Shown here piece by piece: positions 30,587-43,152 of a DNA stretch of 64,000 nt. Positions within the stretch are counted from its first letter, which is position 1; every line of letters begins with the position of its first letter. Source of the DNA: Thamnidium elegans (lineage: Eukaryota; Mucoromycota; Mucoromycetes; Mucorales; Mucoraceae); assembly GCA_025201345.1 (NCBI GenBank), contig JAIXMG010000015.1:1-64000 (forward strand). The letters run 5' to 3'. A model generated the notes under the pieces. The model was not told where the DNA came from, ran no database searches, and saw only the letters and a list, made by a program, of their open reading frames with translations. The position numbers and the translations under genes are program-made.

Positions 30587-33500
30587 TTATGCGGGTGAAG
30601 TAGAATCAAGGCGACGAGACTTTCGCTTCTCGTGTCGTTCAGAACGATCAGGAATATGACGGATATTGACAGTCTTTGGTAACTTTTGATTACCTGTAGA
30701 AATGACTGAATTTCTACGGGCCCAATACTTTTCAATGTGTGTTTTATCTGGGAAATGACTGGCAGGTTCCCAGGTATCATCGTCTGTAGTGTAACCTTTC
30801 CATCTTACGCGATAAAGATAGTTGGTAGGATTACTGCCTTTATGTGACACAATACTTTGTACTTCATAAAAGTCATTGTTATCTTGAGATGGTGATGCAT
30901 CCTGTTTCTTAACGTTATCTGTGGAAATAAGTTTAATTTGGGATGTAGGTATATCCCGAGATAAAAGATTTTTGGCACTATCCATGAGGACATAAGATCC
31001 ATTTGAGGTATGATTGATGATATGGAAGGGACCAAGATAGCGTTCTTCAGTTTTTCCACTTCGAAGCACATTTTTAATCATGACTGTAGCACCAATAGGG
31101 TATTTATCAGTAATTATTTTATGTGTTTTCATAAAACGAGCTTTGTCTTTAGCTTGTGTGGTTTGAATGCGTTTAGTTAAAGCGGGAATAAGGTATTCGT
31201 TAACTGTTTTAAACTTAGCAGCGATGGCATCAGAATTAATCGAAGACTGGTCGAAATTTGGATTAACATTTGTATAATTAGAAAAATCATTTGCGCGTCT
31301 GTTAAACATAACGGCAAAAGGTGTAGAATGATGAAGTCGTGAAACTTTTAAATTTAATGCTAATTGAGTAGCGGGTAGGAGAGTATCCCATTGGCTTTTA
31401 ACACCTTGTAGCTTTTTTATAAGTGTACGTTTAGTGGAATGAACGTAGGCCTCATTCGTGCCATTCGAATTTGGAGTGTATGCAAGGCTTAAGCGGTGAT
31501 CGACACCTAAGTGAGTAAGAACTTCTTCTACTAACTGATTAGTAAATTCAAGCCCTCTGTCAGTCTGTAATACTTTTACTAGGCCGAAAGTAGTAAATAT
31601 GTCTACTAATTGTTTTGCAATAGTAGAAGCTTCCTTGTCTGGAATGGCTCTAAGAATAGTAAAGCGAGTAAAGAGATCGACGTAAATTAGGATGAAATTG
31701 TTTCCCGATTCTGAAGTTATATTCAGAGTTCCTAGGTCACACACACCGTGGTGTCCAGGGCCTGGTGGTACAATCTGTTTAGGTGGATGGAATCCGGTTT
31801 TGCTCCAATTAAAGGAGTGACAAATTATGCAATCCCTTAATACATCTGCTATATCTTTACGAAGATTAGTCCAATGTATGTGTTCATCATGGATGGATAA
31901 TTCTATGGCGTTGATTCCACCGTGTCCGAGAAGGTGGTGTCTTTCAATGATAGAACGTCGCTCCTCTGGGGGCGGTGTGATCGGATCATATAGCTCGGAA
32001 GCTCGTTGCCTGAGAACCGGTAGTTCGGTACAAGAGGAATTCAATTTATTAGGGCGGACCTGGTCTAAAAGAGAATTATTTTTCTCTTTAGTTTTTATAT
32101 TATTTTTTATCTGGTGTGAAGATTTATTAGAAGCTTTAATTAAGGCGCGTTGTTCAAGTTCCATTTCAACTTCTGGAGATGCAAAAAGTCTACTTAACCC
32201 ATCTGCAATGTAATTGTCAGATCCCTTAATGTATGTAATTTCAAACGTTTTCGAATAAATTGTAGTATACCAGTTTTGTAAAAGTGCAGAACAGTATCTT
32301 TGTGTATGAAGAAAGATTAAACTGTAATGGTCCGTGTAAAGAATGAATTTGTTCAGATGTAACCACTGATGGTAACGAAGGAACATATAAGCAATTGCTA
32401 AACACTCACGTTTATTAGTAGAGTAGTTTTTTTCACTTTTGGTTAAGCTACGGGAGGCAAAACCAAGAAAGCGAATGGTGTTCGTACGGTCGATCTGCCA
32501 GACATAACCTCCGATGGCGTAACCGCTCGCATCTGTAGAAACACGAAGAGGTAGAGAAGTGTCCATGACAGAAATAACGGGTGCATGCGTAACCGCGTAT
32601 TTTAAACCAGCGTAAGCTTTATCATGTGTTTCATTCCATGTTTTACGAAATAAAGCATTGTCACTAATATTTCTTAAACGATCTAGAGGAGCCGATATTT
32701 TGGAATAGTTGTTTATGAATTTTCTGAAATAACCGAAAAAACCAAGTACACGCATAAGAGCTTTATTGTTTATGATAGGTGGTAGCTTGTCAAGATTACA
32801 TATCTTTGAACTGTCAATTTGGAGTCCTTTCGAACTTAGTTTAAAGCCGAGTAAGGTAAGAGAAATAAGCAAGAAATGGCATTTCTTACGTTGTAAGATA
32901 AGACCTGCATTGTTTAATCGTGTGATAACATCTTTAACTAACTTTTTATGTTCATGAATGTTATTTGTACGAGAACCAATGGTGATATCATCGATGTAAC
33001 AAAAAACAGTTGGCATGTCTCTGAAGAGGTTTGATATCATGCGTTGAACAAAAGAAGGAAGTGTAGAAATTCCGAAGCATGCTTTTGCAAATTGAAACTG
33101 ACCCCTATGTGTCGTAAAAGCAGTGTAAGGTTGAGAATCCTTAGCAATAGCAAAGCGTGTGAAGCAACTTTTTAAATCGAGTACAGTAAATAATTGACAA
33201 TGTGATAATTGTTCATGAATTTCTTCAATTCTAGGTAATGCAAAGTTGTCTGATTTGGAAGGAATCAAGCTTAGATTTAATTCGCGGCAATCTGTGGCGA
33301 CACGAACTATATTACCATAATTTCCGTTATCATCTCTTTTTTTAACAAAAAGGATTGGATTATTGTGTGGGTTGTGAGGTTCCGCAACAACTATTGTTTT
33401 GTCTGCTAACCATGTATCAAGTTGTGCGTCTAATTGTGGTTTATAAGCTAAAGCTAATGGGTACTGTTTTTTATTTATGACAGTGTTGTCGGATACTGCA

Positions 33501-34441
33501 AGTTTAAATTCAGAGTTAGGTATAGTGCAAACAGATGTAGGATCAATGTTAGCGTTGTCATCTAATTCTCTTTTAATAGAATTCATGAATTGGTTACGAA
33601 TATTTTCTGTTCCGAAGTATTCAAAAGAAGGAGTGTTAGGAGAAGGATCGATTGGATCTTCAATCGTAGGTAATGTGGAGTCGTTCCAAGTTGTAATTAG
33701 ACCAGTGACAGCTATATTGAGACGAGGCATTAAGTCAAGTCCTATGCATATATCAGCTTCACTATGAAGGTCAAATACTTCAAATTTATGATGGACAGTA
33801 ATATTGTTATAGAATACTTTTATTTTTTCAATAAAGCCTATTCGTGGAACAGTGTTATTTTTATGACCCAAAGAAATGATATTATTTTTATTATTTATGG
33901 GGGAAGAAGGAGAAGAAGAAGAAATACTACTAGTACTATTATTATTGGGACAAACAGGTGTGAGACCGAGTGTTTTGACCAGTGATGGTTTAATTGCAGA
34001 GAAGTTAGAACCAGTGTCAAGATATGCCCATGTTTGGTAGTTCTGTATTGTAATAGGTACAAGAATAGAATGTGAATTTTTAATTAGAGTAGGTTCTGGA
34101 TTAATAGTTTGGTTTTTAGTAGTAGACTTACATTGTTGGGATATGTCTTCCAACATATCAGTATCCTCGTCGTCGTCAACAAAGGTTAATGCTTGTAAGG
34201 AAGCAGAAGAAGAAGAGCGCTGGGCTTGGTTGTTGTTATTTACAGGTTGTAAATTCATTGCTCGTTGTGTGAGCTCGTCTACAGCAGGTGCAGGATCAGC
34301 GGGTTTACCATAGAACCGGACAGAAGAGGAGGAGGACTGACCTTTACCCTTTGGACAAATATGGCTAGGTGACCAATTTTCAACACCGCATCTGAAACAA
34401 GGATTTTTCCTTTTAGAAAAAGAAGAATTGTTGGTACCAGT
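30587..34441 (-). pseudogene. Gypsy-D Gag end plus Pol (open frame, cut off from Gag by Gypsy-E)
   Basis: Open on the minus strand from the Gypsy-E border at 34441. First a second zinc knuckle CFRCGVENWSPSHIC, then (counting from the ATG at 34258) retropepsin AYLDTGSNFSAI, RT with VLDLKSCFTRF and the catalytic YIDD, RNase H with STDASGYAIGG and YTDHYSLIFL, integrase HHCC (HHLLGHGG..CIICHSF), core VCDLGTL, QTDRGLEF, NGTNEAY, and chromodomain with SHKGSNPTNYLYRVRWKGY. Ends SRRLDSTSPA. The catalytic residues are there. The ATG at 34258 is internal to the original polyprotein. Confidence 0.9.
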
Positions 34442-35296
34442 TGTCGTATTTGAGGTTGATATTTATATAAAACATATAAATAATCATATTGTGAATAAAA
34501 ACAAGCTTAATAATAAAAACTTCTAATATTTCAATAATAATGCATCCCGATACATTATTATTAAACACCGAAATCAATACGGACATTTCTAGTGAAAACG
34601 GTTCCTACTTCTGACTTAAAATATAAAAATTTTAATCCAATAACATTAATGCGAGATAAGAGATATTGTAATAACATTGGTCTTGATCCAGAACTAGCTA
34701 CTCTGGATAAAAGAAAGGAACACCCATTGTTATAAGCAATACATTAACTCACATCAATGATATGAATATAGTATAAATAATATACTCTAGGACATATAGA
34801 AAATATCTCCTTTATAATAATAAAACAAATATACAGTAATAATACTCTATATCTTGTAATTACAATCCTTTAATTATATAAAATATAATTATACGGGAAA
34901 AAGTTCTAGTCAGAAATATATAAATAAAATATAAGGAACGTTTCATCAACCTACTCATAACATATCCAATAAGGACGATTCGACCACCCTGTCATTATTA
35001 AGAACAAGGTGGAGATTACCGGAAGGACATGTTATCCGATCAAGGGGATTGGATCAAAGAATATTTATAGTCAATTCGAAAGAGTAGAATATATATATTT
35101 GAAAGTGAGAAGGTTGAGTCTAGATATTGACCCGAACCTATCATAACAATAAGATCAGGTACCGATTACGGTTGTCAAGAAGTATAAAAAGGGATTATTA
35201 TTTAGTTTAGCAGGATTCTTTAGTTTATTTTTAATGAATAAATTTCTCTAAGTTTTATCTCGATAATTTATCGTCTAATTTACTTCAATTCCAACA
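34442..35296 (+). repeat. Gypsy-E 5' LTR
   Basis: 855 bp, the longest LTR in the window. A TATAAAAAGG box near its 3' third (about 35184) is a likely promoter. Confidence 0.94.
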
Positions 35297-35311
35297 ATTT
35301 TTTTATCGAAT

Positions 35312-36601
35312 ATGAACACTGAAAGAATCTCTGCTCCCTCTGCCGCTGTTGCTCCTATTGACTCTGCTGCCTCTGTCGCTCCCGTTTCCCCTACCATGGA
35401 CCAAGACGTCAACATGAATGAATTTGATCCCATGGAACTCTCGGCCATGAACCTTACGGATGAAGAAGAAGAAGAAGTCCTCTCCCCCTTGGTCCCTGAA
35501 GCCACTTCTACCAGAAAGGAAGAAGTTGGTGCCGGTAACAATTCGGAACTTGATGAAGGTAAAAACCAACATCAATTAATCAGAAAGATTAATAATGTTT
35601 CAATTATTGCAGAAAGCAATATTAACTCTTCTTCTAAAAATTTAGATGAGGATCTGATCAACCTTTATGAAAAGAAGATCAGGCAATTATTCAAAAAACA
35701 ACTTTTCAGTGAAGATGCTGATGAACTCGTTAAGAACAACCAACTAATCAAACAGTTGAAGTTGTCCATTCAACAATTGAAGAATGACGAAGCCAAAGTT
35801 GTTACACAGAATGTACCAACAAAAATCAATCAGAAGAGATTTGATGTACCATTCTTTCAACTCAACGATGATCCATCAGCTTGTAAATCGGAAAACAAAC
35901 CTTCGTATGACAACGCTGAAACATTTGTTTCTATGTTCGAAATGATCCTGAAAACAAATGATGTGGATATCAACAAAGATTGGAAAAAATATTTAGCCAA
36001 ATCCTTTTTATACAGCAAAAATGACAAACATCATCGCTGGTATTCCAACTTCATCAACCCACTTAGTGAGAACACCAAGTGGAATGAAATTAAAGAAAAA
36101 TTGATTGATCGATTTGGAAACTCAGCTAACATGGCCAACAATATTGAAAAATATTTGGACTTACGTCAAGGCCAACAAGAATCCATTAGGGATTATGTCG
36201 ACCGCTACTTGGAGACATATCTTCGTTTACCCAATAGTAAACAACCTAGTGATGCCATCGAAGCAATGAAATTTATCAAATCATTGTTACCAAAGGCTCG
36301 GGAAGAAGTTACCAACTCTCTGAAAAAGAATAAGAGACAAGACTCCGACTCCTACCTCCCCAATACTTTACATGAGGTATTCAGATATTTAGAAAAGAAT
36401 ATCGGTGATATCCAGGAGGCCTTATACTTGGCGGTAACAACTTCTGCAACAAATAAAAGAAGTTACAGTAACGTCGAAGGTTTTGAAAGCAAGAAACGTG
36501 CATTAATCGAAACCAACAACTATGAGTATCAAAATAAGAAACTCAAAGAAGATAAATTATGTATATATTGCAAAAAGCCAACTTCAACTTTGAACATTTG
36601 A
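35312..36601 (+). CDS. Gypsy-E Gag
   Basis: 429 aa. Acidic N-terminus, coiled-coil-like part (~100-165), capsid-like region with FQLNDDP, DWKKYLAKSFLYS, KWNEIKEKLIDRFGN and IRDYVDRYLETYLRL. It ends in the first half of a zinc knuckle (LCIYCKK). The other half (HLKTC) is in the -1 frame of the pol ORF, which overlaps by 43 bases. The break is at a run of five A (36572-36576). One more A would fuse the frames as in Gypsy-A and Gypsy-F. Confidence 0.9.
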   Translation: MNTERISAPSAAVAPIDSAASVAPVSPTMDQDVNMNEFDPMELSAMNLTDEEEEEVLSPLVPEATSTRKEEVGAGNNSELDEGKNQHQLIRKINNVSIIAESNINSSSKNLDEDLINLYEKKIRQLFKKQLFSEDADELVKNNQLIKQLKLSIQQLKNDEAKVVTQNVPTKINQKRFDVPFFQLNDDPSACKSENKPSYDNAETFVSMFEMILKTNDVDINKDWKKYLAKSFLYSKNDKHHRWYSNFINPLSENTKWNEIKEKLIDRFGNSANMANNIEKYLDLRQGQQESIRDYVDRYLETYLRLPNSKQPSDAIEAMKFIKSLLPKAREEVTNSLKKNKRQDSDSYLPNTLHEVFRYLEKNIGDIQEALYLAVTTSATNKRSYSNVEGFESKKRALIETNNYEYQNKKLKEDKLCIYCKKPTSTLNI

Positions 36602-39600
36602 AGACCTGTGTCGACTATCTCAAAAGCGACAAATATAAACAATTCCTCCTCAAACAAGCTGAGAGAAGAAAACAACAGGTAATAAAAATTTTCTATAATA
36701 ATCCCGAACAGGATACTAACTCTATTACTGGTCATTATAGTGAAACCTATAACCTAATTTTAGATGATTTAGAAAACTTCTCTATTAATTACCAATTCCC
36801 AGATAAGGAAAAAACAAATGTTAAACCTTTTTTTTATAAAAATTTAAAAGATAAAAATAATATTTCTTGCTATTTAATTGATGGGTATTCTGAAAAAGAG
36901 TTAGAAGAACTTTCACCATATTCCCCTTTTATTACCATTAATAACGAGAAATTGGTTAGCATGCTTGATACTGGTGCTACCGTATCATTAATTAATAAAA
37001 CATATGATTTTGAGGATAAAACTGTCTTTGATGATATCATACCTGCTGAAGGTAGATTATCTTTTGTAATTAAAGATGCATTTGCCATGCGTATTGGAAA
37101 AACAAAACCTCTTGAAGTAAACTACAGAGGAAAAGATGTTTTCCACCATAGTTTTGAGATTGTGGAAATGCCTGATAATAAGATCCCAATCTTGATCGGC
37201 AGAGACCTCATTCCTAAACTTGGAATTTATATAGAAAATATTGCATACAACTTCAATGAAAAAGAAGAAGTTATCTACAACGAATCTGTGGATGATACAT
37301 TATATAAACCTAATGAATCTAAAGCATGTTCGGAAAAAGAATATGAAGCTTTTATGGAAAGTATGAAACCATATTTAAAAGCTAATGAAAATATCAATGT
37401 ACATGAATTATGTCCATTAAAGGAAGCTGTTGTTTATTTAAATACACCTCCCCATCAAACTAGTTTCTCTAGACCTTATCCTATTGCGTATTCATTATTA
37501 CCTGTAGTTAGAGAACAAATTAAGAAATGGCTTGATGACCGAACTATAGAATTAGCTTCACCAAGTAGTTTCAACAGTCCACTTACGCTGGTACCTAAAC
37601 CAACTGGTGTAGACGGAAAGAAAAAATGGAGAGTATGTTTAGATACCAGAAAGATTAATAACTTACTTGAAAATGTATCAAACGTAAATACCCCATTAAT
37701 TGAAGATATATTTCACTCTGTACGTGATTCAAAAATCTTTAGTGTCTTTGACATATCAGGCGCTTTCCACAGATTGGAAATCAATGAAAAAGATCGTCAT
37801 AAATTAAGCTTTACATTTGAAGGAAAAACTTTCAGACATAGAGGCGCATGTTTTGGTTTAAAATCCTTATCGGGTATCTTCCAAAATGTCATGGAGACAA
37901 TTTTCGCTGACATGAAAGAATTCACATGTATATATATTGATGATCTCGTATGTCATTCTAAAAACTTAAAAGATCATGAGATTCATTGTCAACGTGTCAT
38001 CGAAGCATTGACAACATATAAATTACCATTGAATCAAGAAAAGATGCATTTAGCAAGATCTGCTGTGTATTTACTTGGATTCTGTATTTCTGAACAAGGA
38101 AAATCTATAGATCCAAGAAGATTAACAAATATTGATAGTTGGGAGAAACCTACTAATGCTAAACAGATGATGAAATTCTGTGGGTGGGTAAGCTATATGC
38201 GTGGGCATCTTCCAAATGCTAGTGCTTTAACAGCTCCACTTGACCATTTAAGATACAGCACAGAAAAAATGTTCAAATGGACTCCACAAATGGATGAACA
38301 CTATCAAAGCATTATTGATATTATAAAACAAAACATAGTCCTTAGTCATCCTGACTTAAATCACGAATTTAGTTTGAGTGTGGATGCTAGCAGCTACAGT
38401 GTAGGTTCCTGTATTTTCCAAGAATTTGTGGATAAAGAAAAAGGAACTAAGACTATCAAATACATTGGTTTTGCGTCGAAAGCATTATCACCAAGCCAAC
38501 GTAGTTATAGTGTAACCAAGAAAGAATTGCTTGCATTGACTACCGGTTTAACAAAATTTTATAAATTTCTACATGGTGATCGTCCATTTAAATGTTATAC
38601 TGATCATAGAAGTTTATCGTATTTATTTACAACCAAACATATGTCCATGATGATGTTAAGATACATGGAAGTAATTCTCTCCTTCCCAAATATGAAAGTT
38701 ATTTGGATTCCTGGGGTAGAAAACGTTATGAGTGATAAACTCTCTCGTCTGTTCCCTACGAATCAAGATAAGATTCCGTATGAAAAAGAAGAAAAGAATA
38801 TGTTTCCACAAATATTCAATCATGGTCAAAAGAATAAAAAGTCTAAAAACCAAAAGAAAAGGAAAGAAAAGACAAATAAACAAGACCAGGATTTGGTTAT
38901 GTTAAATAAAAAGGAATTTGTAGAATTTAACGGCGACATTAATCTGGAACGTATTCCTAATTTTAGTCAATATTACTGTGACACAAATGATGCACAAACT
39001 AAGCCGGAAAATATACATAATAATGTACGCATTACCTCATGGATAATAAAAAACATTCATAATATCTTGGATGAAAACATGACGGAAGTTGACCCTAATG
39101 AGAATTTTCAGATCAACTATGTACAAAATATGGACGAATCTTATATTATTCCAGATGAGAAGGATAGAAAAGAGATCCTCGAAAACGCTCATAACTTCGG
39201 CCATGGAGGTTCTGAAGCAATCATCCAACGTATAAGAAAAGATGAAGGTATGAACTGGCCACATATCATTAAAGATGCATTAGAAATAGTAAAACAATGC
39301 AAACTTTGCCATAAGGTACAAGTGTCTAAAAAAGGCTACAATCCTTTAAAGCCTTTATACTGTTATACCGTGGGCTTTCATTTTCAAGTAGATTTATGCG
39401 GGCCATTCCCGGTAACTACGTCCAACAACACATATATTTTGGTCTTATTAGACATTGCTACTAGGTTCGTAGTATTACGCCCTATCCCAGATAAATCTGC
39501 AAAGACAGTAGCAAAAGAATTAATTTCTATTTTTTCATTAATCGGTTATCCCCGTATTCTGAATTCTGATCGAGGAACAGAATGGAAAAATAAAATATTG

Positions 39601-40704
39601 GATTTACTTTGTGAAGCAATGAAGATAGACAAACGACTATCTCTTGCATACTTTGCATCCAGTAATGGTGGTGCCGAAAGATTCGTGCAATCATGTAAGA
39701 AACTTTTATCAAAATTGATACAAGGAGTACCTGAAGATGACTGGGATTTAGAAGTTAATTCAGTACAACTCATGATGAACTGTAAAGTTTCCAAACGTTT
39801 AAATACGAGCCCATTTAATTTAATGTTTGCAAGGAAAATGTCAAACGAATATCCATTATTTAATGATCCTGATGATGGATTAGAACCGATGGATAACGAC
39901 GAACTCTTAAAAAGAATTGAATATATGTCAGATGTCGTTTTTCCTGCCATAAAAGAACGTACTGAAATATACAACAAAATGATGAAAAATCAGTTTGATA
40001 AAAAACATCGTTTAGTTGACTTTCCTATTGGAAGCTTCGTCGTTGTAAAGAAAAAGGGTATCCTTAAATCACTCACGGCAATATATGAAGGTCCATATGA
40101 AGTGATACGTAAAACACAACACGGCAATTATACTCTTCGTGATGAAATGGGTTTACTCATGCCTAGAGAATATACTCCTTCAGAACTAAAATTAGTTTCT
40201 CAAGACGCTGTTGTTTCCAAAGAAGATATCTATGAATTTGATGCCATTGTTGACCACAAAGGTGAATACAAGGATCGTCTTTATAAGATACGCTGGAAAA
40301 ATTACTCTCCTGACCATGACAGTTGGATCCCTTTGAAAAACTTCACTGATCCTCAAGCTGTTATGACGTACTGGAAACGTTTAAAAGGTGAAATACCTAC
40401 AGAAGAGAAATCAGCACTTCAAAAATTATTTAAAACAAACAAACCAGATTCAAACACTTTTGATAAACAAGTTACAGGATCACGTCTTAAACACATTGAG
40501 ACAATACTCAATGATGACATAGATGTAACGAACAAAGAATCCAGCTCCAAACCAAAAGTTGACAATCTCAAACAACATCGGAAAACTAGTTTACATACAA
40601 AACCTGTTGGGACTAACCCCACACAGGACGCATTTCGTCGTAATCCACGTCGAAAACAGCAGTTGGTGAAAGTAGCTACTGATGCCGTTCGTTTTAAAAA
40701 ATAA
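36559..40704 (+). CDS. Gypsy-E Pol
   Basis: 1381 codons. End of the zinc knuckle, retropepsin SMLDTGATVSLI (~135), RT with FSVFDISGAFHRL and YIDD (~460), RNase H with SVDASSYSVGS and YTDHRSLSYLF, VMSDKLSRLF, integrase HHCC (HNFGHGG..CKLCHKV), core QVDLCGPF, NSDRGTEW, GGAERFV, chromodomain with DHKGEYKDRLYKIRWKNY. All catalytic residues are present. The ATG at 36559 is probably not used. Expression would need a -1 shift from gag. Confidence 0.93.
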   Translation: MYILQKANFNFEHLKTCVDYLKSDKYKQFLLKQAERRKQQVIKIFYNNPEQDTNSITGHYSETYNLILDDLENFSINYQFPDKEKTNVKPFFYKNLKDKNNISCYLIDGYSEKELEELSPYSPFITINNEKLVSMLDTGATVSLINKTYDFEDKTVFDDIIPAEGRLSFVIKDAFAMRIGKTKPLEVNYRGKDVFHHSFEIVEMPDNKIPILIGRDLIPKLGIYIENIAYNFNEKEEVIYNESVDDTLYKPNESKACSEKEYEAFMESMKPYLKANENINVHELCPLKEAVVYLNTPPHQTSFSRPYPIAYSLLPVVREQIKKWLDDRTIELASPSSFNSPLTLVPKPTGVDGKKKWRVCLDTRKINNLLENVSNVNTPLIEDIFHSVRDSKIFSVFDISGAFHRLEINEKDRHKLSFTFEGKTFRHRGACFGLKSLSGIFQNVMETIFADMKEFTCIYIDDLVCHSKNLKDHEIHCQRVIEALTTYKLPLNQEKMHLARSAVYLLGFCISEQGKSIDPRRLTNIDSWEKPTNAKQMMKFCGWVSYMRGHLPNASALTAPLDHLRYSTEKMFKWTPQMDEHYQSIIDIIKQNIVLSHPDLNHEFSLSVDASSYSVGSCIFQEFVDKEKGTKTIKYIGFASKALSPSQRSYSVTKKELLALTTGLTKFYKFLHGDRPFKCYTDHRSLSYLFTTKHMSMMMLRYMEVILSFPNMKVIWIPGVENVMSDKLSRLFPTNQDKIPYEKEEKNMFPQIFNHGQKNKKSKNQKKRKEKTNKQDQDLVMLNKKEFVEFNGDINLERIPNFSQYYCDTNDAQTKPENIHNNVRITSWIIKNIHNILDENMTEVDPNENFQINYVQNMDESYIIPDEKDRKEILENAHNFGHGGSEAIIQRIRKDEGMNWPHIIKDALEIVKQCKLCHKVQVSKKGYNPLKPLYCYTVGFHFQVDLCGPFPVTTSNNTYILVLLDIATRFVVLRPIPDKSAKTVAKELISIFSLIGYPRILNSDRGTEWKNKILDLLCEAMKIDKRLSLAYFASSNGGAERFVQSCKKLLSKLIQGVPEDDWDLEVNSVQLMMNCKVSKRLNTSPFNLMFARKMSNEYPLFNDPDDGLEPMDNDELLKRIEYMSDVVFPAIKERTEIYNKMMKNQFDKKHRLVDFPIGSFVVVKKKGILKSLTAIYEGPYEVIRKTQHGNYTLRDEMGLLMPREYTPSELKLVSQDAVVSKEDIYEFDAIVDHKGEYKDRLYKIRWKNYSPDHDSWIPLKNFTDPQAVMTYWKRLKGEIPTEEKSALQKLFKTNKPDSNTFDKQVTGSRLKHIETILNDDIDVTNKESSSKPKVDNLKQHRKTSLHTKPVGTNPTQDAFRRNPRRKQQLVKVATDAVRFKK

Positions 40705-40985
40705 AAAAAAAAAAAAAGAACACAACCACATAAAAATAATAAAAAACAATACAAAATAAAAATAACAAAATTTTTTTTTTTTTTTTTGGAAAACCAATAT
40801 GGGCTCCACACACTAAAATTAAGGACCCATATATGGTGACGTATAATTAGATACAATTAATAAAATAATAAAATACCCATATATAGACAAATGCCTATAT
40901 TAAATTTTTTACTCAAATACATTACACTCTCGCCTATTTGATAGCAGTTACTAATAACTCCTACAAAAATGCTAGGGGGGGGCTA

Positions 40986-41840
40986 TGTCGTATTTGAGGT
41001 TGATATTTATATAAAACATATAAATAATCATATTGTGAATAAAAACAAGCTTAATAATAAAAACTTCTAATATTTCAATAATAATGCATCCCGATACATT
41101 ATTATTAAACACCGAAATCAATACGGACATTTCTAGTGAAAACGGTTCCTACTTCTGACTTAAAATATAAAAATTTTAATCCAATAACATTAATGCGAGA
41201 TAAGAGATATTGTAATAACATTGGTCTTGATCCAGAACTAGCTACTCTGGATAAAAGAAAGGAACACCCATTGTTATAAGCAATACATTAACTCACATCA
41301 ATGATATGAATATAGTATAAATAATATACTCTAGGACATATAGAAAATATCTCCTTTATAATAATAAAACAAATATACAGTAATAATACTCTATATCTTG
41401 TAATTACAATCCTTTAATTATATAAAATATAATTATACGGGAAAAAGTTCTAGTCAGAAATATATAAATAAAATATAAGGAACGTTTCATCAACCTACTC
41501 ATAACATATCCAATAAGGACGATTCGACCACCCTGTCATTATTAAGAACAAGGTGGAGATTACCGGAAGGACATGTTATCCGATCAAGGGGATTGGATCA
41601 AAGAATATTTATAGTCAATTCGAAAGAGTAGAATATATATATTTGAAAGTGAGAAGGTTGAGTCTAGATATTGACCCGAACCTATCATAACAATAAGATC
41701 AGGTACCGATTACGGTTGTCAAGAAGTATAAAAAGGGATTATTATTTAGTTTAGCAGGATTCTTTAGTTTATTTTTAATGAATAAATTTCTCTAAGTTTT
41801 ATCTCGATAATTTATCGTCTAATTTACTTCAATTCCAACA
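40986..41840 (+). repeat. Gypsy-E 3' LTR
   Basis: 855 bp, same as 34442-35296. Confidence 0.94.
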
Positions 41841-41845
41841 CCAGT

Positions 41846-43093
41846 GCTTGCAAAGTTAGAATTTGCATTTTTGAGAGCACGACAAGAATCGGTAGAATGA
41901 TTACCATACGATTTATGATAAGTGCAGTATTGTTGGTTAGAACCAGAGGCAGCGGGTGCATTCGAGTCTCTTGTGAAAGAGCGAGAATTGTTTGAGGAGT
42001 GGCGCTGGCGTCCACCGGAGTAACGTTTCTCAATACGAGATGGAGAAGCAGGAGAGGGGGAAGCAGAAGAGGTAGAAGAATGATTGTTTCTTCTTGAACG
42101 GCTATAGAGCTTATTGTAAAGCTCCTTAGCTAACGCCATTATGAATGACAGATTACGCTTAGTGGTGCTCGGAGCAGTAGCTAACGCAACGGTAACTTGA
42201 TCAGAAAGCTCAAGAGGTAGAGCAGATACAAAACGAGGGCAAAGAACTGAAGCAGATGTTAACCCAGCACGACGTTTTAAGTCCTGGAACTTGTCAATGA
42301 AAGATTCAATGGATTGATGTTGCGACATACGTAAGTTAAGGAGATCCGTAGTAGCAGATTCCTGTTCAGCATCTACCGTAATACCATACTGACCGTTGAT
42401 GGCTGTCTTAAACACTTCCCAAGCAGCGCAAGGGAACTCGGTGGTGAAATCGGATAACCAAGCTCGAATCTCAGTAGGTAAACAGAGAGGTAAAAGACGT
42501 TGCCAATGCTCATTCAAATCAAGTTGGTAGGTATTCAACACATCTTCGAATTTACTAATACATGATTTCAAGTTATTGAAAACAGTACGAGTGGTATCGT
42601 AGACATGGCCTGACCATTGAAAGAAAGGTAATTGAGTAGGTACAATAGCACGGGGCGTAGGTTTGTACATTGGAGGAGTAGTAGTAGGAGTAATGACTGG
42701 AGTCATGAGACGTTGAACCTCAATTAATTCTTCCAGAGAAGAACGAAGAGACCTTAATTCAGTAATTAAGGAAGAGGGAACAACTTGACCATGCTGGATG
42801 ATCATAGTAGATAACTCATAGATTCGACCCTTGAGTATAGCTACATTCTTCTCAATACCTTGTACCGGAGTACAATTGTCAGCAAGAGAAGGGGTAGCCA
42901 TAGCAACAGAGGCTTCGTCCATTTCAGTATCATTAAAATCAGAAGCGTCGCCAGAAAGAGGTACTTCTTCACTCAAGATACTATCAAGAGCCCGGTCAAG
43001 ATCAAAAGCGTCAGCATTGACATCGTTCAAGATAGCAGGTACTTGAATAGCATCAGAGGCAGCATAGGCAATGGGAGAGGAAGTGGCAGACAT
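41846..43093 (-). pseudogene. Gypsy-D Gag N-terminal part
   Basis: Starts MSATSSPIAYAASD at 43093. Capsid-like region with LPFFQWSGHVYD, HWQRLLPLCLPTEIRAWL and SIESFIDKFQDLKRRAG; first zinc knuckle CTYHKSYGNHSTDSC. Gypsy-E cuts the frame after ..SNFASTG. Across the insertion the frame continues as TNNSSF at 34441, so only Gypsy-E breaks it. The residues VGIEVN at the track end are LTR. Confidence 0.9.
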
Positions 43094-43152
43094 AGTGATT
43101 GGTAGGGTTTTTTAAAATAAAAAAAATTCAAGTAACGATTTATCAATAAAAA

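Larger units (their letters stand above)
34442..41840 (+). mobile_element. Gypsy-E: Ty3/gypsy chromovirus with separate gag and pol frames
   Basis: Two 855-bp LTRs (34442-35296 and 40986-41840; TGTCGTATTTGAGG...AATTCCAACA), identical as far as I can read, and target duplication CCAGT (34437-34441 and 41841-41845) in Gypsy-D gag. Polypurine tract GCTAGGGGGGGGCTA before the 3' LTR; ATTTTTTTATCG after the 5' LTR. Identical LTRs indicate a recent insertion. Confidence 0.95.
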
